NCBI GenBank assembly: GCA_951813045.1
Contig: CATOTF010000002.1
Span: forward strand, 4,092,001-4,156,000
DNA from: an uncultured Rhizobiaceae bacterium
Lineage (GTDB): Bacteria > Pseudomonadota > Alphaproteobacteria > Rhizobiales > Rhizobiaceae
Length of the DNA: 64,000 nt
Reading direction: 5' to 3'
The position numbers and the translations under genes were made by a program. This document shows, piece after piece, positions 1 to 9,542 of the stretch (positions within the stretch are counted from its first letter, which is position 1; each line of letters begins with the position of its first letter). A model generated the notes under the pieces. The model worked only from the letters and a program-made list of their open reading frames with translations, was not told the origin of the DNA and searched no databases.

Positions 1-132
1 CAATCCGCGATCAACCGATTTATCGCTAATTGGAAAGATCAGGATCAACCGTCGCCTAAATTCAAACAGACTTTCCCAAAACGCCCACAGCCGTCCCCTT
101 CACTTGGCCTGTTTTCAGGTAACGAAGGGTAG
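1..132 (+). CDS. C-terminal end of an unidentified protein upstream of hisH
   Basis: An open frame enters from the left edge and ends at TAG 130-132, giving 43 residues. The tail is hydrophilic and rich in proline, lysine and glutamine, and ends in LFSGNEG. The stop lies 3 bases before the hisH ATG, so the gene is probably in the same transcript. In many Hyphomicrobiales a DUF2628 membrane-protein gene sits between hisB and hisH, and this could be its cytoplasmic tail. Too little is visible to confirm that, and no motif is recognised. Confidence 0.6.
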   Translation, partial: QSAINRFIANWKDQDQPSPKFKQTFPKRPQPSPSLGLFSGNEG

Positions 133-135
133 AGC

Positions 136-786
136 ATGCGCGTCGCAATAATTGATTACGGCTCCGGCAACCTCAAGTCGGCCACTAAAGCATTTGAACG
201 CTCCGCCCGAGAGGCGGGCATCCTGGCTACAGTTGACCTGACAAGCGACGCCGAAGTGGTGCGCAATTCAGACCGTATCGTATTGCCGGGGGTCGGTGCT
301 TACGCTGACTGCCGCGCCGGGTTGGACGCTGTACCGGGCATGGTCGATGTGCTGCAGGAAAAAGTGCGCGACGGGGTAACACCCTTTCTGGGGATTTGCG
401 TCGGCATGCAATTGATGAGCGACCGGGGTTTGGAAAAAACCACCACGAATGGACTTGGTTGGATATCCGGTGATGTCGTGGAAATGAAACCGTCAGATCC
501 AAACATCAAAATCCCGCAGATTGGCTGGAATACGCTTGATGTTCAAAACCCCCATCCCATTCTTGATGGAATTGAGACGGGCCCAGATGGGTTGCACGCC
601 TATTTCGTACACTCCTATCATTTGCAGTCGACGGATTACAGTCAGCTTCTGGCAACAACTGACTACGGCATGAAAGTCACGGCTATGGTTGCCAGAGATA
701 ATATGATCGGAACCCAGTTCCACTCTGAAAAGAGCCAGGCCTTGGGCTTGGCATTGATTGCTAACTTTTTGAAATGGACGCCCTGA
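136..786 (+). CDS. hisH: Imidazole glycerol phosphate synthase, glutaminase subunit HisH
   Basis: HisH hydrolyses glutamine and channels ammonia to HisF for imidazole glycerol phosphate and AICAR formation in histidine synthesis. The 216 residues form a class I glutamine amidotransferase. The N-terminal IDYGSGNL motif, the nucleophile Cys88 in GICVGMQ, and His196/Glu198 in QFHSEKSQ make the complete catalytic triad. The length is normal for the family. The stop TGA overlaps the ATG of hisA by one base (ATG at 786), indicating translational coupling in the run hisH-hisA-hisF-hisE. Identification is firm. Confidence 0.97.
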   Translation: MRVAIIDYGSGNLKSATKAFERSAREAGILATVDLTSDAEVVRNSDRIVLPGVGAYADCRAGLDAVPGMVDVLQEKVRDGVTPFLGICVGMQLMSDRGLEKTTTNGLGWISGDVVEMKPSDPNIKIPQIGWNTLDVQNPHPILDGIETGPDGLHAYFVHSYHLQSTDYSQLLATTDYGMKVTAMVARDNMIGTQFHSEKSQALGLALIANFLKWTP

Positions 787-1520
787 TGTCGATCCTGTTT
801 CCGGCAATTGACCTTAAGGGTGGTGAATGTGTGCGCCTAAAGCTGGGCGATATGGCGCAGGCTACCGTCTATAACACGGATCCCGGTGCGCAGGCACGCG
901 CGTTTGAGGAACAGGGCTTCGAGTGGCTCCATGTGGTAGATCTTGATGGTGCATTCGCCGGGGAAGCGGTTAATGGTGCAGCGGTTGAAGCCATCATTGC
1001 CGCGACCAAAAACCCGGTTCAACTGGGGGGCGGCATCCGCACCCTTGAGCACATTCGGTTCTGGCTGGGAAAAGGCATTACCCGCGTCATCTTGGGCACC
1101 ATTGCGGTGCGCGACCCCGGCCTTGTGCGTGAAGCATGTAAACAATTCCCCGGAAAAATTGCCGTTGGGATCGACGCAAAAGGTGGCAAGGTTGCGGTGG
1201 AAGGCTGGGCGGAAACGTCGGAACTGACAATCATCGACATGGCCTCCCGGTTCGAAGATGCGGGTGTTGCCGCTATCATATTTACGGATATTGACAGGGA
1301 TGGTGTACTGACCGGTATCAATTGGGATAGCACTCTTGAGCTGGCGCGCAGCACCCCAATTCCGGTCATAGCTTCCGGCGGGCTGGCTTCAATGGACGAT
1401 ATTTCACGAATGATCCAGTCGGATGCTCAAATTCTGGAAGGTGCAATTTCCGGGCGCGCACTCTATGATGGGCGCATCAATGCTGATGAAGCGCTGGCAG
1501 AATTGAGGGCAAGCCGATGA
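786..1520 (+). CDS. hisA: ProFAR isomerase HisA
   Basis: HisA is a TIM-barrel isomerase that opens the ribose of ProFAR to give PRFAR, the substrate of HisFH. The protein starts [13 protein letters not shown]. Asp9 is the expected N-terminal catalytic acid/base, and the second half-barrel carries the FTDIDRDG motif. I chose ATG 786 (244 residues) because it gives the family's usual N terminus. An in-frame ATG at 774 would add four residues and lies inside hisH. The 3' end overlaps hisF by four bases (ATGA). Confidence 0.97.
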   Translation: MSILFPAIDLKGGECVRLKLGDMAQATVYNTDPGAQARAFEEQGFEWLHVVDLDGAFAGEAVNGAAVEAIIAATKNPVQLGGGIRTLEHIRFWLGKGITRVILGTIAVRDPGLVREACKQFPGKIAVGIDAKGGKVAVEGWAETSELTIIDMASRFEDAGVAAIIFTDIDRDGVLTGINWDSTLELARSTPIPVIASGGLASMDDISRMIQSDAQILEGAISGRALYDGRINADEALAELRASR

Positions 1521-2299
1521 CGCTTAAAACGCGGATTATTCCCTGTCTTGATGTAAAAGACGGCCGCGTGGTCAAGGGTGTTAATTTCGTTGACCTCGTC
1601 GATGCCGGTGACCCGGTCGAAGCGGCGAAAGCCTATGATGCCGCCGGTGCAGATGAATTGTGTTTCCTTGATATTACAGCGTCGAGTGATAATCGTGAAA
1701 CGATCTATGATGTCGTCGCGAAAACTGCCGAGCAATGTTTCATGCCGGTGACGGTCGGTGGCGGTGTTCGCACTCCCGAAGATGTGCGCAAACTATTGCT
1801 CGCCGGGGCCGATAAAGTTTCTTTCAATACGGCAGCAGTTAATGATCCTGATGTTATCGCAAGGGCTGCGGATAAATTTGGTAACCAATGTATTGTCGCG
1901 TCGATTGATGCAAAAAAGGTCAGCGCCGCTGGAGAGGAAGACCGGTTCGAAATCTTCACCCACGGGGGGCGAAAAGAAACCGGCATTGACGCCGTTAGAT
2001 TTGCTGAATTGATGGTTGAAAAAGGCGCGGGAGAAATTCTCCTCACGTCGATGGACCGGGACGGTACCAAAGATGGGTATAATATTCCCCTTACCCGCGC
2101 TATTGCTGACGCCGTGTCTGTACCCGTTATTGCATCAGGTGGTGCTGGAGAATTGGATCATTTGGTGGAAGCTGTAACGCAAGGGCACGCAAGCGCTGTA
2201 TTAGCGGCCTCAATTTTTCACTTTGGCACCTATACCGTCGCCGAAGCGAAAGACCATATGGCGGATGCGGGAATTCCCGTTCGTCAAAAGATACAATAG
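1517..2299 (+). CDS. hisF: Imidazole glycerol phosphate synthase, cyclase subunit HisF
   Basis: HisF is the TIM-barrel cyclase partner of HisH. It condenses PRFAR with the ammonia delivered by HisH. The 260 residues begin with [15 protein letters not shown], where Asp12 is the first catalytic aspartate. Asp131 in ASIDAKK is the second, and [13 protein letters not shown] marks the second half-barrel phosphate site. The length is typical. It overlaps hisA by four bases and is followed after two bases by hisE. Confidence 0.97.
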   Translation: MTLKTRIIPCLDVKDGRVVKGVNFVDLVDAGDPVEAAKAYDAAGADELCFLDITASSDNRETIYDVVAKTAEQCFMPVTVGGGVRTPEDVRKLLLAGADKVSFNTAAVNDPDVIARAADKFGNQCIVASIDAKKVSAAGEEDRFEIFTHGGRKETGIDAVRFAELMVEKGAGEILLTSMDRDGTKDGYNIPLTRAIADAVSVPVIASGGAGELDHLVEAVTQGHASAVLAASIFHFGTYTVAEAKDHMADAGIPVRQKIQ

Positions 2300-2301
2300 T
2301 T

Positions 2302-2646
2302 ATGACCGAGTTTTCACTTTCTTCTCTCGAACAGATTATTGCTACACGCGCAACGGGTGGCGACCCGTCTTCGTGGACAGCAAAACTTGTTTCAGCAGGT
2401 ATGGAAAAAGCGGCTGAAAAACTGGGCGAGGAAGCGGTTGAAACGGTGATTGCGGCTCTGGCCCGCGACGAGAATGGAACACGGGATGAGGCGGCCGATC
2501 TGTTGTATCATCTGCTCGTTGTCCTTCATCTAAAAGGGGTCTCCGTTTCGCAGGTTATGGAAGAACTGGAACGTCGAACCGCACAATCAGGCATCGCAGA
2601 AAAATCTGCTCGCCAGCTCCAATCCGACTCTTCTGATAAGGCTTGA
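2302..2646 (+). CDS. hisE: Phosphoribosyl-ATP pyrophosphatase HisE
   Basis: HisE hydrolyses phosphoribosyl-ATP to phosphoribosyl-AMP, the second step of histidine synthesis. The 114-residue all-alpha MazG-like protein carries the metal-binding signature [14 protein letters not shown] followed by [12 protein letters not shown], the expected glutamate/aspartate-rich helices. It is a stand-alone HisE rather than a HisIE fusion, so HisI must be encoded elsewhere. The gene lies two bases after hisF and three bases before coaA. Confidence 0.95.
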   Translation: MTEFSLSSLEQIIATRATGGDPSSWTAKLVSAGMEKAAEKLGEEAVETVIAALARDENGTRDEAADLLYHLLVVLHLKGVSVSQVMEELERRTAQSGIAEKSARQLQSDSSDKA

Positions 2647-2649
2647 ATT

Positions 2650-3588
2650 GTGCAGGAACCTTCTCCCTATCTCCAGTTCAGTGTCGACGAATGGGCGGCT
2701 TTTCGTAACGATACCCCGCTTACATTGACCGAAGAAGAGGTCCGTCGATTACGTGCGTTGGGCGATCCGATTGCGTTGGATGAAGTTCGCCGGATTTACC
2801 TGTCGCTATCGCGACTTTTAGCGTCCCACGTGGAAGCTACCATCGGATTGTTTAAGGAGCGCAGTCGGTTTCTCCATCTACGCGGGCAAAAAACTCCGTT
2901 TGTTATCGGCATCGCTGGACCCGTTGCTGTTGGAAAATCCACTACTGCCCGAATTTTGAAAGAACTCCTGAGCCGATGGCCAGCGAGCCCCAAGGTTGAC
3001 CTCATAACAACTGACGGATTTTTACACCCAAATGAATATCTCGATAAAAATGATCTGATGGGTCGCAAAGGTTTTCCGGAGAGTTTTGACCGTCGACAAA
3101 TTCTGGATTTTCTGTCGCGTATCAAAGCGGGAGAACGTAACGTGCAGGCGCCCGTCTATTCCCATCTTGTCTATGATGTCGTGCCCGGAGAGTTTAAGAC
3201 GGTTGATCAGCCGGATATCCTTATTTTTGAAGGTATCAACGTTCTTCAGGTCAATGATTTGCCGAAACAAGGCGACTCAGTTCCTTTCGTATCTGACTAT
3301 TTTGATTTCTCGATCTATATTGATGCCGACGAGAAAATTATTGAGGACTGGTACATAACCCGTTTCATGGGATTGCGTGATACAGCGTTCCGCAAACCGG
3401 AATCTTTCTTTCACCGTTACAGTCAGGTCTCGGAAGATGCCGCGCAGGCAATTGCCCTTGATTTATGGAGCCGCATAAACCTCGCTAATCTGCGCGAGAA
3501 TATTCTGCCAACCCGTCAGCGGGCAAATCTGGTTTTGCACAAGGGTGCAGACCATTCGGTTGATCGGGTCGCCTTGCGCCGGCTTTGA
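2650..3588 (+). CDS. coaA: Pantothenate kinase type I (CoaA)
   Basis: CoaA phosphorylates pantothenate with ATP, the first committed step of coenzyme A synthesis. The start is GTG at 2650, three bases after the hisE stop. The 312-residue product has a Walker A loop GPVAVGKS at about 90-97. It also has the family sequences TTDGFLHPN and RKGFPESFD around 120-150 and a C-terminal [12 protein letters not shown] with basic residues. The hisE-coaA adjacency is common in alphaproteobacteria and probably reflects an operon rather than a functional link. Confidence 0.96.
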   Translation: MQEPSPYLQFSVDEWAAFRNDTPLTLTEEEVRRLRALGDPIALDEVRRIYLSLSRLLASHVEATIGLFKERSRFLHLRGQKTPFVIGIAGPVAVGKSTTARILKELLSRWPASPKVDLITTDGFLHPNEYLDKNDLMGRKGFPESFDRRQILDFLSRIKAGERNVQAPVYSHLVYDVVPGEFKTVDQPDILIFEGINVLQVNDLPKQGDSVPFVSDYFDFSIYIDADEKIIEDWYITRFMGLRDTAFRKPESFFHRYSQVSEDAAQAIALDLWSRINLANLRENILPTRQRANLVLHKGADHSVDRVALRRL

Positions 3589-3609
3589 GATTCCCTGAAG
3601 TCCAGCCGG

Positions 3610-3912
3610 TTATTCGCTTTCGCCAAACCGATTTGCGAGAAGGTCTTCCAACGCGTCAAGAACTTCGTTTGCCTGCGGGCCGGTTGCTGCAACATCAACG
3701 CAACAGCCGTTCGATGCGGCAAGCATCATGAGGCCCATAATGGAGGTGCCGCCTACCGTCTCACCACCCTTGGAAACTGTCACATCGGCGTCGAAGGTCT
3801 CAACGAGTTTGACGAATTTTGCAGAGGCACGGGCGTGCAAGCCTCGCTGGTTTATTATATCCATCGTACGGGGCGAAGGCTCAGCATTCGCATTCATTGA
3901 TTCAGTTTTCAT
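3610..3912 (-). CDS. ptsH: HPr phosphocarrier protein of the regulatory PTS
   Basis: This is the small phosphocarrier of the phosphotransferase chain. The family histidine is His26 in RGLHARASAKFV, and the regulatory serine region is GGTSIMGLMML, the probable target of the HPr kinase encoded upstream. The 100 residues include a 15-20 residue N-terminal extension relative to typical HPr. The ATG (3912-3910) overlaps the EIIA stop by four bases (ATGA), which supports this long start, although MDIINQRG is possible. The gene is convergent with coaA. Confidence 0.94.
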   Translation of the reverse strand: MKTESMNANAEPSPRTMDIINQRGLHARASAKFVKLVETFDADVTVSKGGETVGGTSIMGLMMLAASNGCCVDVAATGPQANEVLDALEDLLANRFGESE

Positions 3913-4310
3913 TTTCCGGCCAGAACCCGACTTGCAATATTGATGTACCGTTTGCCGGATTCAGTTGCTTTTTCCAGCGCTGTATCCATATCGGCCTCGA
4001 CACGAACCCCCGCGAGCTTGATCAACATCGGCAGATTTACACCGGCTACCACTTCAATAATTCCAGGTTCCATAATGGAAATAGACAGGTTTGATGGTGT
4101 GCCGCCAAACATATCGGTGAGGATTATCGCGCCTGCACCGGAATTTACCCCGCTGACGGCTGATAATATATCCTGACGCCGCTGTTCCATATCATCGTCT
4201 GGGCCAATTGATACAGTATCAATCTGTTGCTGTGGGCCAACGACGTGTTCGAGCGCGAGTTGAAATTCCTTGGCCAGTGAGCCGTGTGTGACGAGGACGA
4301 GTCCAATCAT
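3909..4310 (-). CDS. PTS EIIA component, mannose (ManX) family
   Basis: This 133-residue phosphotransfer protein begins MIGLVLVTHGSLAKE. His9 is the expected phosphorylation site of mannose-family EIIA domains. The conserved GTPSNLS loop is also present. No EIIB, EIIC or EIID is encoded nearby, so the protein probably has a regulatory role (PTS-Ntr/EIIA-Man type of alphaproteobacteria) rather than sugar transport. It is translationally coupled to HPr and lies downstream of hprK. Confidence 0.93.
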   Translation of the reverse strand: MIGLVLVTHGSLAKEFQLALEHVVGPQQQIDTVSIGPDDDMEQRRQDILSAVSGVNSGAGAIILTDMFGGTPSNLSISIMEPGIIEVVAGVNLPMLIKLAGVRVEADMDTALEKATESGKRYINIASRVLAGK

Positions 4311-4413
4311 CGAGTGCCTGTTATTCTACCCCATATACAAGTCGTTCCATATTCACACGCATTGCCGCACATGCAAGAAAAATCTGGTTGAGCAATGGGG
4401 TAAGGGGAATTTA

Positions 4414-4857
4414 TTAGACGATGTGACGAGCAAGCGTGGCGACAACTAGCCCCATCGCTTCGTTGATATCCCCTGCGGGTGCTCTCAGAAGTGGTATAGT
4501 GTTGGTAATCCCGGACACTTTGTACCATTGATCTGAAGGATGGCGTTCGATCATTCGCGGTTCAATAAGATCAACTACCAGATCAATGACCGCTCTGGAC
4601 AAATAGACGTCCCGTTGGATGCCGATTGACCTGTGCTCATACAGACCCGCCAGCCGTTTTGAAGGTTTTACCAGGAGCTGGCCATTTTGTACGGTTTCAA
4701 TGAAACGGTCATCAGCTACCCAACTCGCATGTAGATTATTTTGACGCCAATGCTCAATTAACCGGCGGCATAATTGAGATTTGCCGCTACCCGATGCGCC
4801 TTTGATCAGGATGCCACTGACGCCCAATACTATGGCTGAACCGTGTTGGGTTGCCAT
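4414..4857 (-). CDS. hprK: HPr kinase/phosphorylase, short alphaproteobacterial form
   Basis: This protein phosphorylates, and probably dephosphorylates, the regulatory serine of HPr. At 147 residues it contains only the C-terminal kinase half of the Gram-positive enzyme, as is usual in alphaproteobacteria. The Walker A loop GASGSGKS lies at 20-27, followed by the acidic WVADDRFIE segment around residue 45. The gene begins one base after the chvG stop. The order chvI-chvG-hprK-EIIA-HPr is a well-known alphaproteobacterial arrangement linking envelope and acid sensing to the PTS. Confidence 0.93.
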   Translation of the reverse strand: MATQHGSAIVLGVSGILIKGASGSGKSQLCRRLIEHWRQNNLHASWVADDRFIETVQNGQLLVKPSKRLAGLYEHRSIGIQRDVYLSRAVIDLVVDLIEPRMIERHPSDQWYKVSGITNTIPLLRAPAGDINEAMGLVVATLARHIV

Positions 4858-4858
4858 T

Positions 4859-6748
4859 CTAACTTATGGTTGAATTCAGGGGTAGAACAACGGTGAAGAT
4901 GGCGCCTGTACCGGAACCGACGTCTACATTTCCAGCGGTAATCGTCCCGTTATGCGCGTCAATTATTTGACGTGTGATGGAAAGCCCAAGCCCGGAGTTC
5001 TGGCCAAATGCATCTACCCCTGGACGGTCCGTATAAAACCGCTCGAAAATCCGTTCACTGTTTTCCTGTGGGATACCGGGTCCGTTATCCGTTATGGTTA
5101 TGATCGCATACGGGCCGGAGCGCCTCAGTTGTAGGTCTATTTTGCCCCCAATTTGGGGAACAAAAGAACGTGCGTTCTCAATCAGATTTGCAATGACCTG
5201 GCCGAGCCTACCCCGGTGACCGGATACTCTCCAAGGGTTCGCTTTAGATTGAGGCTTTCGGCGGCTTTGGATAATTTTCGGCTTTTCGATAGAAAGTGTA
5301 ATCTTCGGTTTAATTCCGCGGGTGCTGGAGTCGAGATCACAATATGTTTTGTAAAACCCGCGTAACAGATCGTCCAATTCGACAATTTCCGCATCATCGC
5401 GAGCCAATTCCGCATCCAGACGCGAAGCATCGCTGATGTCCGAAATCAACCTGTCGAGCCTGTGCACATCATGTTCAATGACATTAAGCAACCGGGTGCG
5501 TTGTTCTTCTTTCTTGACGAGTGGCAGGGTTTCAACGGCACTTCGCAACGACGTCAAAGGGTTTTTCAATTCGTGACTCACATCTGCGGCGAATCGTTCA
5601 ATCGCATCAAGCCGGGCGTACAGGCTTTCTGTCATATCCCGAAGAGACGTGGAAAGGTGGCCGATTTCGTCTTTACGTCTGGAAAAATCGGGAATTTGTT
5701 CGCGGTTTTTCACACCAACCCGTACCCGTTCAGCAGCCGCAGACAGGCGCCGGAGTGGGCTGGCTATGGTTGAAGCCAGCAATATGGACAGCAAAGTACT
5801 CACCGCCGCTGCAACGCCGAACACCCGCATGATCGCATAGCGTTCCTGATCGATTATTTCATCGATGTCCCCCGCCTTCGTTGACAGGAGCAGTACACCC
5901 AATACAGCGCGGAAACGTTGAACAGGTACGGCGACAGATACAATTGTATCCCCTTTTTGAGTACGTCGCGTTTCACTTCCCGGCCCGCCGGTCAAAGCCG
6001 TGACAACTTCCTTATAGGCGGTCCCGTTCCCGTCAGGCGTCTCCACATAAAGTGGCAGGTCCTGTTGCCAGAACCAATCGCGGAACAACAACCAGTAATG
6101 GGAGAAAACATCGCGCTGCTTTTGCTTCAATGGAGGCAGATCGTAACGCAATATCTGGCCGCCGGAATAAAGGCGATCGGAATCCAGAATGATCAATCCA
6201 TCCCGGTCGTAAATGCGGGCGCGGGTTCTTGTCGGGGAAACGAGGCGCCGCAATACCGGGGCAACATCTTCAGGATTGATGGGAAAATCGAGATTTTCAG
6301 TCTCGTTCTCCATCGGATAAGTGCTTTCGCCAGCTTGAAGTTCAAGCAGGCGTTCCGGGTCAATTGTGATCGAATCCGTATCGACACTGGCACGTGCAGA
6401 AATTGCAGCGGCGATAATTTCACCCTGCGTGAGCAGGCTTTCCTCGCGCCCCTCAATAAGACTGTCGCGGAATTGGTTGAGGAACAGGATACCCGACAGC
6501 AGTACAAACAGCGCCGCCATATTAAGGAAAATAATGCGTTGGGTCAGGCTGGTAAAAATATGCTGGCCAAAAAATTGGCTAATTTTATTCCGCAGCCTTT
6601 TTAAATAACTCTGTTTCGGTGGCTTTGATGGGGGAGTTGGCGTCCCCTTTGTCGGGGAAGGAAGAGGCGTGTCATGGTCGCGCACTTTTGGGGCGGAGGG
6701 TTTGGCACCCTCCAGTCCCCGGTCAAAATGAACAGTGGCGTCCGTCAA
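4859..6748 (-). CDS. chvG: Sensor histidine kinase ChvG (ExoS family)
   Basis: This is the membrane sensor of the ChvG/ChvI system. A basic, proline-rich cytoplasmic tail (about 1-65) precedes transmembrane segment 1 (about 71-91). A periplasmic sensor domain follows to about 305, then transmembrane segment 2 (308-329) and a HAMP domain. The dimerisation domain has phospho-accepting His392 in DVSHELKNPLTS. The ATPase domain has DNGPGIP and GLGLSITRQI. At 629 residues it is of normal length. The first start in frame after the chvI TGA is TTG at 6748; the next ATG is inside transmembrane segment 1. It lies six bases downstream of chvI. Confidence 0.95.
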   Translation of the reverse strand: MTDATVHFDRGLEGAKPSAPKVRDHDTPLPSPTKGTPTPPSKPPKQSYLKRLRNKISQFFGQHIFTSLTQRIIFLNMAALFVLLSGILFLNQFRDSLIEGREESLLTQGEIIAAAISARASVDTDSITIDPERLLELQAGESTYPMENETENLDFPINPEDVAPVLRRLVSPTRTRARIYDRDGLIILDSDRLYSGGQILRYDLPPLKQKQRDVFSHYWLLFRDWFWQQDLPLYVETPDGNGTAYKEVVTALTGGPGSETRRTQKGDTIVSVAVPVQRFRAVLGVLLLSTKAGDIDEIIDQERYAIMRVFGVAAAVSTLLSILLASTIASPLRRLSAAAERVRVGVKNREQIPDFSRRKDEIGHLSTSLRDMTESLYARLDAIERFAADVSHELKNPLTSLRSAVETLPLVKKEEQRTRLLNVIEHDVHRLDRLISDISDASRLDAELARDDAEIVELDDLLRGFYKTYCDLDSSTRGIKPKITLSIEKPKIIQSRRKPQSKANPWRVSGHRGRLGQVIANLIENARSFVPQIGGKIDLQLRRSGPYAIITITDNGPGIPQENSERIFERFYTDRPGVDAFGQNSGLGLSITRQIIDAHNGTITAGNVDVGSGTGAIFTVVLPLNSTIS

Positions 6749-6754
6749 GACTAA

Positions 6755-7459
6755 TCAGCCTTCCTTGAAGCGATATCCCACCCCATAAAGTGTATCAATC
6801 ATATCAAAATCATCATCAACCTGCTTGAATTTTTTACGCAGTCTTTTGATGTGACTGTCAATGGTTCTGTCATCCACATAGACCTGATCATCGTAAGCAG
6901 CATCCATGAGTGAGTCACGGGATTTTACAACACCCGGGCGTTGGGCAAGTGCAAACAGTATCAGGAATTCGGTTACGGTTAATGTAACGGACTTCCCTTT
7001 CCATTGGCTTGTGTGGCGTTCCTGATCCATCGACAGGTGCCCGCGCTCCAGAATATTAGAGCCGGTAACCCCTTCACGCCCGCCGCCTTCGGCGCGCGCA
7101 GCAGACCGGCGTAATACCGCTTTGACCCGTTCGACTAACAACCGTTGGGAAAATGGTTTTGTGATAAAATCGTCGGCGCCCATTTTCAGGCCAAACAATT
7201 CGTCTATTTCGTCGTCCTTGGAAGTGAGAAATATGACCGGAAGGTCGGATTTTTGACGCAGCCGCCGTAGCAATTCCATCCCGTCCATGCGGGGCATTTT
7301 AATGTCAAAAACGGCCAGATCCGGTCGTTTTGTTGTGAGACCATCCAGTGCGGAAGCACCATCGGTGTAGGTTTCTACCTTATAGCCTTCTGATTCCAGC
7401 GCAATTGATACGGAAGTGAGGATGTTGCGGTCATCATCGACGAGGGCGATTGTCGCCAT
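6755..7459 (-). CDS. chvI: Response regulator ChvI (OmpR/PhoB family)
   Basis: ChvI is the transcription factor partner of ChvG. The receiver domain has the acidic residues VDDD at 7-10, phospho-acceptor Asp52 in VFDIKMP and the conserved lysine in ITKPFS. A C-terminal winged-helix domain ends [14 protein letters not shown] chose ATG 7459 (234 residues) because it gives the family N terminus and has GGAGA a few bases upstream; a longer frame to 7537 has no such support. The upstream region holds an 11-bp direct repeat that may be a regulatory site. Confidence 0.96.
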   Translation of the reverse strand: MATIALVDDDRNILTSVSIALESEGYKVETYTDGASALDGLTTKRPDLAVFDIKMPRMDGMELLRRLRQKSDLPVIFLTSKDDEIDELFGLKMGADDFITKPFSQRLLVERVKAVLRRSAARAEGGGREGVTGSNILERGHLSMDQERHTSQWKGKSVTLTVTEFLILFALAQRPGVVKSRDSLMDAAYDDQVYVDDRTIDSHIKRLRKKFKQVDDDFDMIDTLYGVGYRFKEG

Positions 7460-7520
7460 AAAAAAGTCTCCGTTAATTCTGCAAGACCAATCCCTGTAAG
7501 ATAAATTTGGAAATTGGTAA

Positions 7521-7607
7521 GGCCACAATTGGCCCATGTATCTATACTTATGTTTAAATTATCCCTGTGCCAACTGATGTTGGCGCCGCGACTTGTGGCC
7601 ACAATTG
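7521..7607. repeat. Pair of GGCCACAATTG direct repeats upstream of chvI
   Basis: The 11-base sequence GGCCACAATTG occurs at 7521-7531 and again at 7597-7607, both in the chvI-pckA spacer and about 62 and 138 bases upstream of the chvI ATG. The second copy is part of the palindrome TTGTGGCCACAA (7593-7604). Repeats of this length 76 bases apart in one promoter suggest a binding site, possibly for autoregulation by ChvI. That last step is inference. Confidence 0.5.
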
Positions 7608-7701
7608 CGCGTAAAATGTGGCTGGCGTGATTTTCATCCAATTTAAGACCTAAACGATTGAATTTTCCCGGCATTAACAATGCTGAAATTTAGTTGGAAA
7701 T

Positions 7702-7713
7702 TTAATCGATTAA
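7702..7713. promoter_or_regulatory. LacI-type palindrome upstream of pckA
   Basis: TTAATCGATTAA is a perfect 12-bp palindrome with a central CG, the usual form of LacI/GalR-family operators. It lies about 190 bases before the pckA ATG. In Sinorhizobium the LacI-family regulator PckR controls pckA, so a similar regulator here is plausible. No lacI-type gene is in the window. Confidence 0.45.
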
Positions 7714-7903
7714 TCAGGAGTTTGCCTCCCGAATCGCGGTGAGATTAGCTTGTCATGTTTAATCTGCCTGCTAGTGTCCGCTGCATCTGATGTAACGGAG
7801 ATCCTGTATTAGAGCTTTCTATTTCACTCAAGTTCGTGCTGTTGAAATAATTCTAATGCTTCAGGAAACCGCCTCAAATTCTTCGCAACAAAGGTTGTAG
7901 CCA

Positions 7904-9517
7904 ATGACCCAGAGCTTTCCACAATCGGGTATTCACAGTGATAAATCAGGGCCGGATGATGTTGGGTTGAAAAACCTCGCCAGCCTGCGTTGGAATGATG
8001 ATGAAAAAACACTTTTTGCGCTGTCACTGGAACGTGGTGAAGGCATTGAAACGGCAAAGGGAAGTCTTGCCGTTGAAACCGGTAAACATACCGGCCGCTC
8101 GGCAACGGATAAATATATCGTTCGTGATTCGGAAACGGAATCAACCGTGTGGTGGGATAACAACCAGGCCATTTCGGAAGAACATTTTGATACGCTTTAC
8201 GCGGATTTTCTTTCCCATGCAGAGAGAAAAGAACTTTTCGGCCAAGACCTTTATGGCGGTGCCGACCCTCAATACCGCATTAATGCCCGTGTCTATGTAG
8301 AATTTGCATGGCATGCGCTGTTTATCCGCCATCTGCTGCGGCGCCCGGAAACCGGTGAACTTGCGGGATTTACTCCGGACATGACAATCATCAATCTGCC
8401 AAGCTTTAAGGCTGACCCTGCGCGCCACGGCTGCCGTAGCGAAACAGTTATCGCGGTAAACCTGAAGCGCGGTATCGTGCTTATCGGCGGAACCGAATAT
8501 GCTGGTGAGACCAAAAAATCAGTCTTTGGCGCGCTGAATTACTTTTTGCCCGCAAAGGGTGTTATGCCGATGCATTGCTCTGCAAACCTCGGTGATGACG
8601 AAGATAGTGCCCTGTTCTTTGGCCTTTCGGGAACCGGTAAAACCACTTTGTCGTCAGATGCGTCCCGTACGCTCATTGGTGATGATGAGCACGGATGGTC
8701 CGATAATGGCATCTTCAACTTCGAGGGAGGGTGTTACGCAAAAACCATTCGTCTTTCCAAAGAAGCTGAACCGGAAATTTACTCAACAACCCAGCGCTGG
8801 GGCGCAGTTCTGGAAAATGTTGTTGTCGACCCGGTTACCAAGGAACCTGACTTCGATGATGGCTCGCTGACGGAAAATGGCCGGGTAGCCTATCCAATGC
8901 ATTATATTCCAAACGCATCGGAAACGGCGAGAGCGCCACACCCCAAAACCATCATCATGTTGACCGCAGATGCGTCGGGTGTATTGCCACCTATCGGGCG
9001 CATGACACCGGCGCAGGCAATGTACCATTTCTTGTCTGGCTATACTGCAAAAGTGGCAGGTACTGAAAAAGGTGTCGCCGGAACACAGGCAACCTTCTCA
9101 ACCTGTTTTGGCGCCCCATTCATGCCACGTCACCCAAGCGTCTATGGCAATATCCTACGGGAAAAGATCGCCGCTCATAATGCGACCTGCTGGTTGGTGA
9201 ACACCGGGTGGACCGGTGGCCCGTACGGCGAAGGAAGTCGTATGCCGATCAAGGCCACCCGCGCGTTGTTAAAAGCAGCGCTCGATGGTTCGTTAAACGA
9301 TGCAGATATGCGTATTGATGAGAACTTTGGGCTGGCAGTTCCAATCTCAGTTCCTGGTGTCGATGATCTTCTTTTACGGCCAAGAGACACATGGGCTGAC
9401 AAACAAGCCTATGACGCGGCGGCCCATGATCTTGTTCAAAAGTTCATCACAAATTTCGAAAAATTCGAAACCCATGTGGATGATCAGGTCAAAGGGGCTG
9501 CACCAAAAGCGGCGTAA
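7904..9517 (+). CDS. pckA: Phosphoenolpyruvate carboxykinase (ATP)
   Basis: PckA converts oxaloacetate and ATP to phosphoenolpyruvate and CO2 at the head of gluconeogenesis. The 537 residues match the usual length of the ATP-dependent family. Visible motifs are [10 protein letters not shown], the kinase-1a P-loop GLSGTGKT at about 240-247, the metal site LIGDDEHGW (about 257-265) and the C-terminal substrate region [15 protein letters not shown]. Its position back to back with chvI-chvG is conserved in alphaproteobacteria and fits growth on organic acids. Confidence 0.97.
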   Translation: MTQSFPQSGIHSDKSGPDDVGLKNLASLRWNDDEKTLFALSLERGEGIETAKGSLAVETGKHTGRSATDKYIVRDSETESTVWWDNNQAISEEHFDTLYADFLSHAERKELFGQDLYGGADPQYRINARVYVEFAWHALFIRHLLRRPETGELAGFTPDMTIINLPSFKADPARHGCRSETVIAVNLKRGIVLIGGTEYAGETKKSVFGALNYFLPAKGVMPMHCSANLGDDEDSALFFGLSGTGKTTLSSDASRTLIGDDEHGWSDNGIFNFEGGCYAKTIRLSKEAEPEIYSTTQRWGAVLENVVVDPVTKEPDFDDGSLTENGRVAYPMHYIPNASETARAPHPKTIIMLTADASGVLPPIGRMTPAQAMYHFLSGYTAKVAGTEKGVAGTQATFSTCFGAPFMPRHPSVYGNILREKIAAHNATCWLVNTGWTGGPYGEGSRMPIKATRALLKAALDGSLNDADMRIDENFGLAVPISVPGVDDLLLRPRDTWADKQAYDAAAHDLVQKFITNFEKFETHVDDQVKGAAPKAA

Positions 9518-9542
9518 ACCTCTTACGTCAAACTGAATTTTG

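Larger units (their letters stand above)
7460..7903. promoter_or_regulatory. Divergent regulatory region between chvI and pckA
   Basis: This 444-base spacer separates chvI (minus) from pckA (plus) and must carry both promoters. It contains no convincing gene. Three signals can be read directly: an 11-bp direct repeat GGCCACAATTG at 7521-7531 and 7597-7607; a perfect palindrome TTGTGGCCACAA at 7593-7604 overlapping the second repeat; and a second perfect palindrome TTAATCGATTAA at 7702-7713. The last has the central CG typical of LacI-family operators. Confidence 0.6.

Noticed and set aside
774-785. Upstream ATG for hisA
   Set aside because: Adds four residues before the standard [10 protein letters not shown] start and lies inside hisH; the TGATG overlap at 784-788 is the more usual coupling.
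5918-6604. 228-codon plus-strand open frame
   Set aside because: Lies wholly antisense to chvG, which has clear domains; composition is that of a reverse-frame shadow.
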